A stretch of DNA of 64,000 nt from positions 35,901,109 through 35,965,108 of the forward strand of contig NC_087070.1 of NCBI RefSeq assembly GCF_963678635.1. Direction: 5' to 3'. Below, piece after piece: positions 47,690-59,505 of the stretch. The DNA is from Symsagittifera roscoffensis (Eukaryota; Xenacoelomorpha; Acoela; Convolutidae). The position numbers and the translations under genes were made by a program. A model generated the notes under the pieces. The model had not been told where the DNA came from and searched no databases. It worked only from the letters and a program-made list of their open reading frames with translations. Position 1 is the first letter of the stretch. Each line of letters begins with the position of its first letter.

Positions 47690-48480
47690 TTCAACACAAG
47701 CGTGCTATGTTTCCACCATTTTTAAGACGCTACGAATAATTTTACCAATTTTTTTTCTGAGAAAAAGATCTAACTGAAACTCGATTTTACTGAAACTCGA
47801 ATAATTATTGTGTTATTAGGAAATAAATTACTTTCTATGATGATAAAATATAATACAATCACAAAAATTTTCGTGTTTAAAAAATATGCATTTCAGAAAA
47901 AGGTTGATTGCGCAAAAAATTCCTAATCAGCTCTTAGTAAAAAAAGTTTTTGCAAAAGACTAAACTTTAACTTTCTTAAAAACTAATTTTAAATCATTTT
48001 AGCAATGATTTCATGCAATTCAAAGTTAGCCTCTTTAGCCTTCAACCTATTGCCCAATTTCAGGTTTAAAGTCGGTTTGAGTCGAACTATTTCGCTGCTT
48101 ACGCTTTAACAGGACAAATATCATCGATCGTTAATTACCCCAAACTGATAGGTTTGACAATTTTCATATCCCAATAGCAGAAAAATAAGTTTTCAAGTAT
48201 GACTTCTGGGCCTTAATGTTTTTGCCAATAAAAGGTCAAAAACTGTTCCCAAGCGAAATTATTTGTCAATTTTGTCATATTCGGAACAGCAAAACTTTTA
48301 AATTGGTACCTACAAGGTATATGCGTGAAATCACTCAAACTTGTAGCTTGTTTTACTTTAACTTAATTATCCTTAAGAGCGTTTCGTTTTGAAAAGCTGC
48401 AACATCAAACAGCGTTTTCCTTCAACTAGAAATATTTTTCTGAATTTTTATTCATTTTCCAAACCTCGCTAAGCTTGGTG
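47690..48480 (+). repeat. Old duplicated repeat, copy 1
   Basis: It shares ordered blocks with 48930-50067: TTTAAGACGCTAC, GTGTTT-TAG-like stretches, TGGTTGATTGC, TCGATCGTTAATTA, TCGGAACAGCAAAACTTTTA, ATGCGTGAAATCACTC and CATCAAACAGCGTTTTCC. Non-coding. Confidence 0.62.
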
Positions 48481-48555
48481 CTGATTGGCGAAAAAAATAT
48501 GCATGGTATAATGAAGAAATTCTCTAAACTGCTTTTCGAGCTGTCTCGAGCGTTG

Positions 48556-48690
48556 GGGTAGATTCCAAAAAAAAAATATTTTAATTTTATTTGGGTCAAC
48601 TATCTGATTTTCCGAGTGCTTCCAGACCTAGATCACCATAGGAACTTATTTTTGACAAATTGCAATATAAAAGTTTTGTTGAAATTCTCA
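48556..48690 (+). mobile_element. Degenerate hAT-like MITE fragment
   Basis: GTTGGGGTAGATTCC, GGGTCAACTATCTGATTTTC and GAGTGCTTCCAGACC follow the left-end order of the family. Weak. Confidence 0.3.
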
Positions 48691-48929
48691 GCTTAGTTTT
48701 CGAACCTTTTTTCAAAAATCATTCACAATTAGAATAATATAGGCAATTTATTCAATATCAGCAGAAGCCTAGGACAAAAAATTCACAGGATTTCATGTAA
48801 ATCATCCCCAAAGTGACTACTTTTCAACTCACTCATCAGAAAGAAATTTTGTTTGACTGGGTTCATCACACGCATGCTAGATTTCGACCGACTTGGCCAG
48901 CTTAGGGCGGTTTTTGCAATTCAGATGGT

Positions 48930-50067
48930 AGCGTTTTTGGTTGGAATTTAAGACGCTACAAACTAATTTTCCGATTGTTTGTTTTTTGAGAAAAACATTT
49001 TGCTGAATGTCAAATAGTTCAGTTTACATGTTCTTACAATCATTTGTCGTCTTAATTTCATCTAATTTTAAAATTTTTAGTCTTATTTAGCTAGTAAGTA
49101 CCAATTTTAGCGTTAAAATGAGTAAAAACTGATATAATTTCTGGTAAAACCTTTAATCAAAGCCGACCTTATATTCAGCCAAATTGCATAATTAAGGACT
49201 CCGAGACAAACAGGGAGAAAACAATGATAGCATAAATATGCACTAAAAACTCCAAATTATGAGTTTTGAGCTCATGCTTTTTCGTTTTTTTTACGGTTTT
49301 CTGAGCTCAAAACATGTAATTTGGAGTTTTTATGCATATTTATGCTATCAATATTGTGTCCGCTATAATAATCCCTATAATTATTTTTACAATTAAGAAA
49401 TACAGCAGAATCGCATCAAAATTTTGTGTTTTTAGTTTGTGCATTTCAAAAATTGGTTGATTGCACAAAATATTCCCAATCAATTCTTATGAAATAAAAC
49501 ATTTTAAAAGATTTAAAAATTAACTTTCAAAAACTTCGACAATGATTTCGTGCGATTCAAAAGTAGTTAAAATTTTGACCTGAAGTCACTTTGGCTTGAA
49601 AACGCCAAGAGCTTTTTTCTCTTTAGCATCTGTTGATTCGAGCAAACTGATTGCCTAATTTCAAGTTTGAAGTTAATCGATCGTTAATTATCCCAAATTG
49701 ACAGAATTTTTATCTTTCATGTCCCAGATGCAGAAAAAAATGTTTAAAATATAAGTACTGGACATCATTTTTTTCAGAGGCTGCCAATAAAATCTCAAAA
49801 TTTGAAAGGAAAAAGTCATCACAAAGTCAATTCTTCTGTCACTTTCGTCAAAATCGGAACAGCAAAACTTTTAAATTGGGACGGGCAAAGGTAGATGCGT
49901 GAAATCACTCATACTTATACTTTGTTTTACTTCAACTTAATTACCGTTAAGAGTGAATCGCATTGAAGTGCAGCAGCATCAAACAGCGTTTTCCTTCAAC
50001 AAGAAAATTTTTTCGAATAGTTATTTAATCACCAAACATCGTTAAAATTGGTGTGAGGCATTTGTTA
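48930..50067 (+). repeat. Old duplicated repeat, copy 2, hit by the hairpin and the LTR element
   Basis: Longer partner of 47690-48480. The extra length includes the hairpin at 49225-49350. Its right end runs into the LTR retrotransposon at 50068. Confidence 0.6.
49225..49350. repeat. Long hairpin (about 49-bp arms, 27-nt loop)
   Basis: The left arm 49225-49274 and right arm 49302-49350 are inverted copies with about three mismatches and a 1-nt gap. Both carry GCATAAATATGC-type and GAGCTCAAAAC-type blocks. A transcript would fold into a near-perfect stem. It could be a foldback transposon relic or a small-RNA precursor. Nothing here separates the two. Confidence 0.75.
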
Positions 50068-50368
50068 TGTGGTACTGCAGCATCCGCAGTACGTAACCTT
50101 GAGGACAGTTTGCTAGCTACTGCATCTGCAATAACCATATGTGCTAACTATATTTATTATGCTATTATTATGAAAGAGTGGTCAAGGCCATTTGGTGTTA
50201 CTAAAACTTTATAGATGAGTTGGTCAGTGTTTCATATTTCAAGCTATTAAACAGTAACCAATCTCAGCTACTAAACCTTGTTAACAAGACAAGATCAAGA
50301 ACAGTAAATTAACAGTATCTCTTCTTAATTTTATTCCACAACACGCTACGCAGTTTAGGAATATCACA
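50068..50368 (+). repeat. 5' LTR of the retrotransposon fossil
   Basis: Starts TGTGGTACTGCAGCATCCGC and ends GGAATATCACA. The first 30 bases contain the inverted pair GTACTGC / GCAGTAC. The 3' LTR is a near-identical copy. Confidence 0.93.
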
Positions 50369-51450
50369 TGGCGCAGCCAGCAGGATTTCTGGCTCAAGAT
50401 AATAGAACTGACATGGGAATTCCTGTTTTCTGGACCACAACGAACTCTGATCCACCTTGGAATTTTAAAGTATGGTTCAATCAGTTCCTGATGGCGGTAA
50501 CTGTAAAAAAAAAATGTCAACCCAGAAGTTATGCTGGAAGATCCTAAACCAGTGCTGGAGGAGCCGGAACCCCGTCCAGAAACACCCAGAGAGGGTGAAT
50601 CCGCTGCTGCAACAGCAGCTAGAGAAGCACGGGACAGACTATTAAAAGATCGAGTAGCAGCCGAGAATGAAGAGAGGAGAGAAAGAGGGCCTAAAGTGGG
50701 TCACAATATTTACTACAACGAAGTTCAAAGCGACTAGTATCCAGGCTATTTCTTGCGTTTGGGACGGAAGGAAAGAAACGGTTTGTTCAAAAAATCCACA
50801 TGTTGAGATTTCGAAATTGGAATTTAAAGAGATGGCCAGATTAGCAAAGGAGACTTTTGAAAAATGCCAGAGAATCACCTATGAGCGTTATAAGTTATTT
50901 AATAGATCGCGGGAAATGGGAGAATCGTTAGAGTCAAGCAGCGAAATCGGCATTGGACACTTTAGAAGATGAGTTAGTCAGAGATCTTTTTATTTCTAAA
51001 ATGCGAAGCCCAGCATTGCAGGACACACTCACGTTTGAGACATTACCTCCTGAAGAAGTGTTAAAACGTGCGATAAAGTTCGAGCAGAGCAAACAATCGA
51101 CACAGGCGTTTCAGAAGTCCACACTGGGTACTGCACAAACAATAACTCAACCAGGTTCTCAAATTAAAATCAAGCAGGAACCGATCCTGGCGGTGGGAAA
51201 CAGGAATCAGAATAGTAGAAAACCCTATCGCGAAAGGAATAGACGGAAATAGCTGGAAGGAAGGGCGATATCGAAAAAATATAACGCAGATGATAGGAAA
51301 CAATGCAATAGGTGTGGCAAACCATTTGTGGACGGTCATTTGAAAAAATTGTGCGGCAATGGGAAAACAATGTAAGAACTGTAATAAACCAAACCACTTT
51401 GCTCGAATGTGTCGTTCGCAACAAGTCAGTGAAATAACCGAGAATACAGA
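50368..51450 (+). pseudogene. gag region of the LTR fossil
   Basis: It begins at the LTR edge with MAQPAGFLAQDNRTDMGIP and ends with zinc-knuckle (CCHC-type) motifs around 51309-51410. The region is broken. Family assignment rests on the linked pol region. Confidence 0.75.
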
Positions 51451-51599
51451 GAGTTCGGAGGAAGAATGTAATTTGATTCAAACATTTGATTCGTGCGAAG
51501 AATTTGAGGTTATGGCAATTGAACAAAAAGACAATCAGATAGAGATGATAAATCGATACATCGAAGAGAAAGTAAGAGAGAACAGTGGCAGCAATGGAG

Positions 51600-51945
51600 T
51601 GAATAAACTCGAAACGAAAAAGATTGACATTCGGAAAGATCCAACATCGGGAAGGATGAAATCATTGAAAGCCCTAATCCGAATTGATAATCAAATAATA
51701 AATATGGCAGTGGACACCGGAAGCCCAATTTCATTTATAAATTGGACAGTGGCAAAACAGATTTTAGAATCGTCAGGGAAAATACAGTTCACTCCGGTCG
51801 AAAAATTGAACTTGCCAGCAGAATTCGTGGACCATAATAAAAAACCAATAGCAATATTGGGTGCTGTGAAGGCAAAAATACGGTCCGCTGGCTGGGAAGT
51901 TCCGGATACTACATTTCTGATAACTGAACGAAGGACACGGTGAAT
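51600..51945 (+). pseudogene. Aspartic protease region of the LTR fossil
   Basis: The active-site signature DTGSPISF is visible near 51714. It lies between the zinc knuckles and the reverse transcriptase, as in Ty3/gypsy elements. Confidence 0.8.
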
Positions 51946-52129
51946 CTTAGGTTTAGAGTTACAAAATAAAGTGGGTATAACCACTACGCAAAGACCCGCT
52001 CCGAAGAAAAAATCCCGATTTGACATAATGCTGTGTGAACAGTCGGGGCCGTGGAAAGAAAAATTCTATGATGATTTCAAACCCCTGTTTGACAGAAAAG
52101 GACGATCAATACATCATGTAGTAAGTACA

Positions 52130-53010
52130 ACGTTGAAGTACCCTCTCTGACCAATTCAGGAAAAGGGGAGGAGAATACCCATCCATGTGCAAGGAAAAGT
52201 TGAGAAGGAAATCGAAAAATGACTACTAGAAGGCCATATTCAAAGGTTAGACAAGTGTACTAGTAATTGTTTCATAGCCCCTATTGTCATCACAGTGAAG
52301 AAAGATGCTTCAATTAAATTGGCTCTGGATGAAAGCCCATCAACAACAATTATACAAAAACAAGTATCAGATGCCGAATGTGGAGGAGCTATTAGACGGT
52401 GTCAGTCAGATAGTAACTGCACAAGCAGCAGGTACCTTGTTTTTCACTGTGTTAGATTTGAAATATGCGTATAGTCAGTTAAAATTGACACCGCAAACTG
52501 CAAGACAGTGTAATTTCAACATCGTAGGGGGGAAAGCTACGGGTACATATCAATTTTTGACGGCATTCTACGGGTTGGCAGATATGCCAGCCGAATTTCA
52601 AAAAGCAATGGATCGGACGTTAAATAATTCTAAGAATACGTTTTGTTTCTTGGACGACATATTGATCGTCTCAAAGGGATCGGAGCTAGAACATGAAAAA
52701 CTAACTACCGACGTTCTAATGAAATTAGATAAGAAAAACTTATCCCTGAAGCTGTCCAAATGTGAATTCTTTAAAACAGAAGTAAATTGGCTTGGACATA
52801 AACTTTCAGAAGGTGGTGTTACCCCGAAAATTACGAAAACGGAAGATATCCTTAAGTTAGAGCATCCCAAGTCGCTCAAACAACTTAGATCCTTTCTAGG
52901 TAGTATTAATCACCTTTCGAAGTTTATACCAAATGCAGCTAATTTGACAGACAAGCTTAGACCATTATTGCGTGAGGAAAATGAAAAGAAAAAATTGAAA
53001 AATATTTGAG
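52130..53010 (+). pseudogene. Reverse transcriptase region of the LTR fossil
   Basis: Recognisable by YAYSQLKL, FYGLADMPAEFQKAMD and the catalytic FLDD box near 52650, followed by NWLGHKLSEGGVTP and the thumb-like FLGSINHLSKFIP. Typical Ty3/gypsy sequence. Confidence 0.88.
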
Positions 53011-53099
53011 TCCCAGTAAAAAATGGGGACCCGAATGGGGACCCGAATACACTGAGGTATTCAAAGAAATCAAATAAGCAGTAGCAAAATTGCTAAACT

Positions 53100-53520
53100 G
53101 AATTATTATGACCCGATTAGGGATACTCGGGTCAAATGTGATGCAAGCCATAGTGGACTAGGGGCCTCGTTAGAGCAACAAACAGAAAAGAATGAATGGA
53201 TTCCAATTTCATTCGCATCGCGCTACCTGAATAATCAAGAAAAAAAAGTATTCTACTAATGAGCTTGAGTTGTTAGCGGTAGTGTGGGCAGTTGATCGAT
53301 TCAAACATTACTTATTAGGAAAAAAATTTGTAATAGTCACTGATCATAAGACATTAACATCCGCCTTAGAAGGAAATCGGTTTAACAAAACATATCAATC
53401 AAGATTAACGAGATGGGTGGATAGATTATTGCCTTATCAATTCAAAATTGTCCATATTTCGGGAAAGGATATGGGGATAGTCGATTATCTATCTAGAGAA
53501 CCAACAGGAGAACCCTGGCT
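53100..53520 (+). pseudogene. RNase H region of the LTR fossil
   Basis: ELLAVVWAVDRFKHYL and VTDHKTLTSAL, then the connecting RLTRWVDRLLPYQFKIVH and DYLSREP, place this as the RNase H domain after the reverse transcriptase. Confidence 0.85.
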
Positions 53521-54390
53521 AGAAACCAAATCGGATGAAAAATTTGTGGTCACTTCAATTGAGTGTTTTCATAGAGCACTCGACTGTTTGTACAGTCGAC
53601 TGAATGATACTGATGTAACAATTCAGAGTGAAAAAGTTCTAGAATATTCTCAGAAACAGAAAAGAGAAGACAAGTTGTCAAAATCCAGGCGTGGTTGCCA
53701 TAGCAACAAAACGGTCAAAAACCGAACAAAGCTCGACCGGAACGAGAACGGTTGCAATTCAAATTTTTTGCCTGTTAATAACGCGTTGAATCCGAACACT
53801 TTTGTCAACTCATTAGAGCAGTTCAGTCAGTCAATTGAATCAAAAATAGTAAACAAGTCTCAGAAGAAATGGAGGACGGAAAAATGAAGAAAAAGACAGT
53901 GAGGATCGGAGACTGTAGGACACAGGAGGAGAGCGATAAATTAACAGAAGAAGAAATAACCGAGACTACCTTTCATCCAACGTGTCGGATAAGGAGAGGA
54001 ACACTAGATAGAGCGGGGTCAGACAGTTTTGAAGAAGACAGCTGTGCTGCACGATCAGTAATGTGGGATCAAGACGCAGAGGAAACGAAAAACTTACTAT
54101 CCATTTGGGATCTGGTCAGCAAAGATCAAGAGATGTCGGGAAACATCAAAGAGCTGGAGGCGGTAATTCAGATGGTCACGAGTAGCCCAAGAGCAGGTAC
54201 TCGTTCAGTTTCACCAACTAAATCTATCATAGAAGTGGATCTAACCGCGGAGGACGACGATCAGAGTCAAGAGGTCAGCAAAATTCAACCATCGAAAAGG
54301 ATCAACAAACGGCAAACTCAGTTGGAGAACACATTGGCCGACATGGGAGACGTCGAGAGTTTCAGTTTATCGAAACTGTTCGATAAAACG
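53520..54390 (+). pseudogene. Charged linker between RNase H and integrase in the LTR fossil
   Basis: About 870 bp of hydrophilic, Lys/Glu/Ser-rich coding-like sequence without a domain I recognise. Most Ty3/gypsy elements have a much shorter link here. Confidence 0.6.
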
Positions 54391-55280
54391 CTGTTGGCTG
54401 AACTCATCTCTGAGGATGTGTGGATGGACCGATTACGTCGCGTAATAGAGAGGAAGGATCGGGCAGGATTTGAACTCATGGGCCCATACACGAATCCGCT
54501 GTGGAATCAACTCTCAGTAATCGATGACTGCATTCTGGTAGACAATAGGCTAGCAGTACCATTTCAACTGCGCTTTCATAGAGGACATCCGGGGCAAGAG
54601 GCAATGATTGACGTGTCTAATTATTTGTGTGGCCCCACATGCACAAGGATATCGTGAACTTAGCGGAAGAATGTAGAGAATGTACACGCTATGGTAAGAA
54701 TACAAAATATATTTTACCAAAAAACTCCTCACAACTACTGGCACTGCTATCGCAGCCGGGTCCGGAGGTTCATTTAGATTACGCAGGACCTTTAGAAGAT
54801 TATAAAGGTAGAAAATCTACTTGCTAACAGCGATTGATCGGTTTTCGAAGTTTCCTTCGGTGAAAGTAACAAAATCAACGGGGGGAAAATCCACTATAAA
54901 ATTCCTACGGTCGTACATAGATACGCACGGAATCCCAGAATCGATAAAAACCGATCAAATTTCCGGATTCAAAGGAAAAGCAATGAAAAAATTCTGTCTC
55001 GAAAATAACATAGAAAAAAAGTTCTGCCCGGTGGGCGACCATCGCGGGTGTGGTCTAGTTGAAAGAACAATTCAAACCATAAAAAGGCGTTTGGGGGTGA
55101 TGCTACTGGAAGAAAATGTAAGGTAAATTAAACTATGTCTCAGTACCATAATTAGGGACATGCGGTGGATAAAGCAGAAAACCATTCAGAAATCACCGTT
55201 TGAAGTACATTTCGGTAGATTACCAAAAACGGAGTTTAAAATTATACGAGATAAATTTGTAGAATTCTCTGATCATTTCG
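54390..55280 (+). pseudogene. Integrase region of the LTR fossil
   Basis: It shows the zinc-binding part (HRGHPGQEAM, then CRECTRYGKN) and the catalytic DDE core (HLDYAGP near 54768, KTDQISGFKG near 54950, GLVERTIQTIK near 55060). It is broken. Confidence 0.85.
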
Positions 55281-56799
55281 ATAAGCAGCATCTGGAGAGG
55301 TCGGCATTAACTGCAAACCAACTCAAGAAGAGGATTGACCAATCTCGGGATTCTCTGAAAATCGTCAAAAATGGGCAGAAAAGCAGGGATGTCAGCCCTC
55401 TCTTCAAACAGGCGAGTATGTCGACACAGGAGAAAAACAGAACAAGAACTCTCCGGAACCTGTTAGAGGCTAACGCAAACTGGAATGCAGAGCGGCGTAG
55501 ATATGACGGACCCAGCCTCCAACAATTGGTGGACACCACAAGCACAATCGACCCAGAGTTGCGAAAGGAGCTTCTTTACTCATGGGAAAAGGGATTTTTC
55601 GAGGACAAACCAAAGGGGTCGGAGTGGAACAGCCACAACCTCAGTCGCAGAGACGAGATAAGAAGAAGTGGGCGGCACTGACAAAACCGTTCAAAGGGAA
55701 AGTTGCTTTTGATTCACCGAAAACAGTGACAACAGCTGCAGGAGCAGTATACCGCAAAAGTGATCTGGTAAAGATGGCGAGTTCCCCTACGAAGCTACCC
55801 AAGGACGGGACAAGCCAAAAGGAGAAGGCAGCGAGTCCATCAGAGGAGCCAAAGAGTAAGCACCAGAAGAAAGATGACGAGCTACTTGAGGACACGATAT
55901 CGGAAGAGGAGGAATTGAACATATCGAGGGAACAGGTAAAGGACTTGTTTCAAGACAGCGAGACTGTTGTCACATCGCGGGACACACCTGTTGGTGGGGG
56001 ACTCAATTTAGCAATAAAACGAGCAAAGCCGAATCTCGGGGGTCCAAAGTCATTGGGACCGAAAACACAAGAGCAGGTGGCGTTAAGCCCGACAGGGGAC
56101 TCGCAGGATAAAAGGGAACGAACACTTAGATCCAAAGGGAAAGTGGATAAAAAGAAAGCTGTTGTAACAGCAGAAGAAGTCACTGATCCAGGACAAACAG
56201 AAACGGTGGACCAAACTGATCAACCAGGCAGTTCGAACACCAAAGCTAGACAGTCTAAGAAGCGCATAACAAGGGACACCTCACCTAGTTCAATCTTGAA
56301 TGCGTTCCAAAAACAGGACATGGGAGACGAGGAATGGCAAAGCCTCGCCGATCAAGTGTTGACTAGAGGTCTGCAGAGAACGGCGGACGAAATAATTAAA
56401 TCGAGAACAGAAAATCAGACAGAAACGACAGGCGAACACGGATCTTCATCAGGAATTTCGGACGACTCAGTCGTAGACGAACAAGGGAGTGCGAGCGTGA
56501 GACGTAGTAAGCGAACCACGAAAAACCAGGGGCCCAAAAGACTGGGCAGCCCAGTCAAATATTCGATTAAGTACATTAGCGCGGACGAAGAAGCAGACAT
56601 TAACGAAAGGGCTCTAGAGCAGTATCGATACGGACTGGCGAATGTCAAGACAGACAAGAATAATCCGATGGAAACCCGATTGAAGCTTCTAGAACGTCAT
56701 TTGTTTCGGAAAAAGTTTGGTTATGCCGCATTGGATACGACACAACCGTGGAGCACGCAGTGGAAAGTGCCTTTAGAAGTTAAGAAACACTCAAAATAG
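55280..56799 (+). pseudogene. Hydrophilic tail region of the LTR fossil
   Basis: It lies between integrase and the 3' LTR. It is rich in Lys, Glu, Ser and Thr, has no membrane segment and no env-like features, and includes a long stretch of about 1.2 kb of coding-like sequence with strong codon order. It could be an integrase C-terminal extension or a separate accessory product. I do not recognise a domain. Confidence 0.6.
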
Positions 56800-56944
56800 A
56801 AAGAAGAAATTGGAAAAACTTATAGTAAAAACTAAACACCTTCATCATCAATGGGATCACAAAAACTGAGCTGAAAAACTCGTAGTAGTGTTATTTATAA
56901 AATTTTATATGTACTAGATAAAATTTTATTGGTCCCTGGGGGAA

Positions 56945-57245
56945 TGTGGTACTGCAGCATCCGCAGTACGTAACCTTGAGGACAGTTTGCTAGCTACTGC
57001 ATCTGCTGTAACCATTTGTGCTAACTATATTTATTATGCTATTATTATGTAAGAGTGGTCAAGGCCATTTGGTGTTACTAAAACTTTATAGATGAGTTGG
57101 TCAGTGTTTCATATTTCAAGCTATTAAACAGTAACCAATCTCAGCTACTAAACCTTGTTAACAAGACAAGATCAAGAACAGTAAATTAACAGTATCTCTT
57201 CTTACTTTTATTCCACAAAAAGCTACGCAGTTTAGGAATATCACA
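56945..57245 (+). repeat. 3' LTR of the retrotransposon fossil
   Basis: Same 301-bp length as the 5' LTR. A short purine run (GGGGGAA, 56938-56944) directly precedes it, as expected for a plus-strand primer. Confidence 0.93.
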
Positions 57246-57349
57246 TGTTAAAAGACTATTTAAGTTGTATCATTTGAAATGTCAAACATCAGCACAAAAT
57301 TGTCGAATTTTAATTGTTTTTTGGAAAATATTTTGATTAAAAAATGATG

Positions 57350-57790
57350 AAATCCTCAAAAGTGACAAAAGTGTCTCCTCATACACATTGGGTTGAAGCA
57401 AATGATTTGTTTTTATATAGTAACACGTTGCTCACGCCAATTTGCTTGCCTCAACTCAATTTGTTAAGATTCCTAGGTCAGATTTATTTATCATTTACAA
57501 CACGCGATAATACAAAACCTTCAGTGAAGCTAAATAACTACCCCCACATCGGCCAATTTGGCAAGTTTCAAATTTCGGTCATTTTGCGAAAAAAAAATCA
57601 TAAAAGCAGAGTATGTTCTGTAAATTTTGATCTGAAAGCATCAATACTTTGCAGACTGAATAAAAGACTTTCACGCCAAAATGTTCCGTTAAAAATTGGA
57701 AATGTCTTTGAGAAAAAAAAACAACCAAGACTACAAATATTATGTCACATTGTTGAAAGTCGGGAAAAAAAGTTTGTTTCTCGGTATGAC
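57350..57790 (-). mobile_element. Degenerate Helentron-like copy
   Basis: GCTTGCCTCAACTCAATTTG, CCCACATCGGCCAATTTGG and a final GTTGAAAGTCGGG match the A2-type order. A long chance reading frame through it is not evidence of a gene. Confidence 0.4.
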
Positions 57791-57855
57791 ACTGCAGTTG
57801 ACTTATAAATCGAAAGATAAAAAAACGGATCTAAATCAAATTAGCGCTGACACTC

Positions 57856-58173
57856 GGATCAACCGTACATTATCCCCCCCCCCCTTCCCCCCATAAAAAA
57901 AGGTTTAGAGAGTAGAAAATATGGATTTTTCATTATGTAAAAACTAATTTATTTGCGTGTTTGTATGAAGCGAATATATTATACAGAATTAATAATTTTT
58001 CAGAATTAATATATGCTTACGGAGGGCATTCTAAGGTAGGCCACTTAGGTGGGGAGATAGTAAGTTTGATTCTTTGTTTCTTCAGATTTTCTTACTAGTT
58101 ATTCAAAACTGTTTTGTCTCAAAAATTTAGTGTTTTTCCTTAAATTTATCTGGGGGGATTGTGCGGTTAATTC
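57856..58173. mobile_element. GATCAACCGTACA-family TIR element, worn copy
   Basis: It starts GGATCAACCGTACATTATC and ends GTGCGGTTAATTC. The interior block (in reverse CTACCTTAGAATGCCCTCC) matches 18123-18140 in the opposite orientation. No clear target duplication. Confidence 0.6.
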
Positions 58174-58379
58174 AATTTTTGACAGTTCACATAAATGACA
58201 AATCAATCATTTGGGTTCCAAATGATAGAAAAATCTTACGTGCGATCGTTCTATCTAAAATAACAGGGGCTTAAACATGCATTAGATTAGTTTGAGATAT
58301 CTAGTTGCACTGCATTTCCAATATCTGCCAAAAAGCAGGCATTCAAATAACCCAGCACAGAAAATTTTCCAAACTTATT

Positions 58380-59048
58380 GTGGGCGAAAGTGTTCATAAC
58401 TACTCTCTTGACAAGAAACATACCACTTTCCATTTGATCACACACATCTTGAAATGTTGGGAAAAAATGTGAAAACCTGGAAAAGTCGTTTTTCAGACAG
58501 CAACGCCTGTAAGAAAAAATACATCTACCCAAACCCCCCTTCTATATTCAATACAAATTGATAGATTTTGTAAGTAACGCATCATTTAAAGCAATTTGTA
58601 TTCCTCAAATCAGTTTGATTCAGCCGCATTATCTCAAACCGTACGCGTTCATACAAAATTAAAGATGAAATTAAAAAAAAACATTTTTTCAAAACTTAAT
58701 TTTTCGTAGCTCTTTGTTAATACTTTTTTTCTCAGCATCGAAATTTGACCGATGATATAAAAAATATGAAAAATTAAAAGACTATTTACTCAACTTTAAA
58801 ACGACTACTGTTTAAAATGACTACTCAGTGCACAAATATTCCCTTTTTTCCGTAATCGATAACAATTTATTTGATAACTAAGTCATTTTTTTCTTGAAAA
58901 ACGTTAGCTGCCCGGGATTACCAGAGATGTTAGTCCTATACTTCTTTGTGCATAACGTAGTTTTAGATTTAAAAAAAATGCTGATTTTTTCTGTTTTGTA
59001 GTAACCATTTTTCAAAGCGTTCAAAAAGCCTCTTTTTTGTGTTGCATA
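58380..59048. other. No feature recognised
   Basis: AT-rich intron sequence before the best hAT-like copy. Confidence 0.45.
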
Positions 59049-59056
59049 CTTTTGGA

Positions 59057-59505
59057 CAGGGGCGGATCTAGGATTTTCTCGAGGGGGGGGGGCGGATTTT
59101 CAAAAAAAAATTCGAAAATTTTGACGACCTTTTTTTTTTAGGTCGACCAAATTGATTTTTCGAGCTCTCTCTAAGCACTTCTTTTTTGCCCCCATTTTGG
59201 CTAAATTTTCTGCGCCGCAGGAAAATTTTTGAAAAAACAGTCAAAAAAGCCGTTTTTGGGCACTTTTTGAAAAATTTTGACAAAAAAAACCGCGTTTTTT
59301 TTTGGCGCGCGCTCCCCCTCAAAGTTAGTATATATTGGCGCCAAAGGCGCCTTTAGAAAAATTTTAGGGTCGGTCGGCCAAAAATGGATTTCTGAAAAAG
59401 TATCAAAGGGGGGACCCTTTGGGTCGGCAGGGGGTCGAATCCCTGAGGGGGGGGGGGGGGGGGGGCGTCCGCTCCCCCCCGCCGCCCCCCCTAAATCCGC
59501 CCCTG
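59057..59505 (+). mobile_element. hAT-like MITE, best-preserved copy
   Basis: It starts CAGGGGCGGATCTAGGAT and ends CTAAATCCGCCCCTG, giving terminal inverted repeats of about 15 bp. The flanking octamers CTTTTGGA and CTTCTGGT match at 6 of 8 positions, as expected for an aged hAT target duplication. It contains a run of 19 G at 59447-59465. No transposase frame. Confidence 0.75.

Larger units (their letters stand above)
50068..57245 (+). mobile_element. Ty3/gypsy-type LTR retrotransposon fossil, 7.2 kb
   Basis: It has two 301-bp LTRs (TG...CA ends) and a 5-bp target duplication TGTTA (50063-50067 and 57246-57250). The coding order is gag, protease, reverse transcriptase, RNase H, integrase, which marks the Ty3/gypsy group. 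It lies in intron 1, antisense to the receptor gene. The coding region is broken in roughly ten places, so it is not a working element. The LTRs differ at 7 of 301 positions by my count, so it is young compared with the repeats around it. Confidence 0.93.

Noticed and set aside
50068-57245. Retrovirus with an envelope gene
   Set aside because: The region after integrase is hydrophilic throughout, with no signal peptide or membrane anchor, so an env gene is not supported.
57344-57808. 154-codon frame just right of the LTR fossil
   Set aside because: It runs through a degenerate Helentron-like copy and encodes no motif I know.
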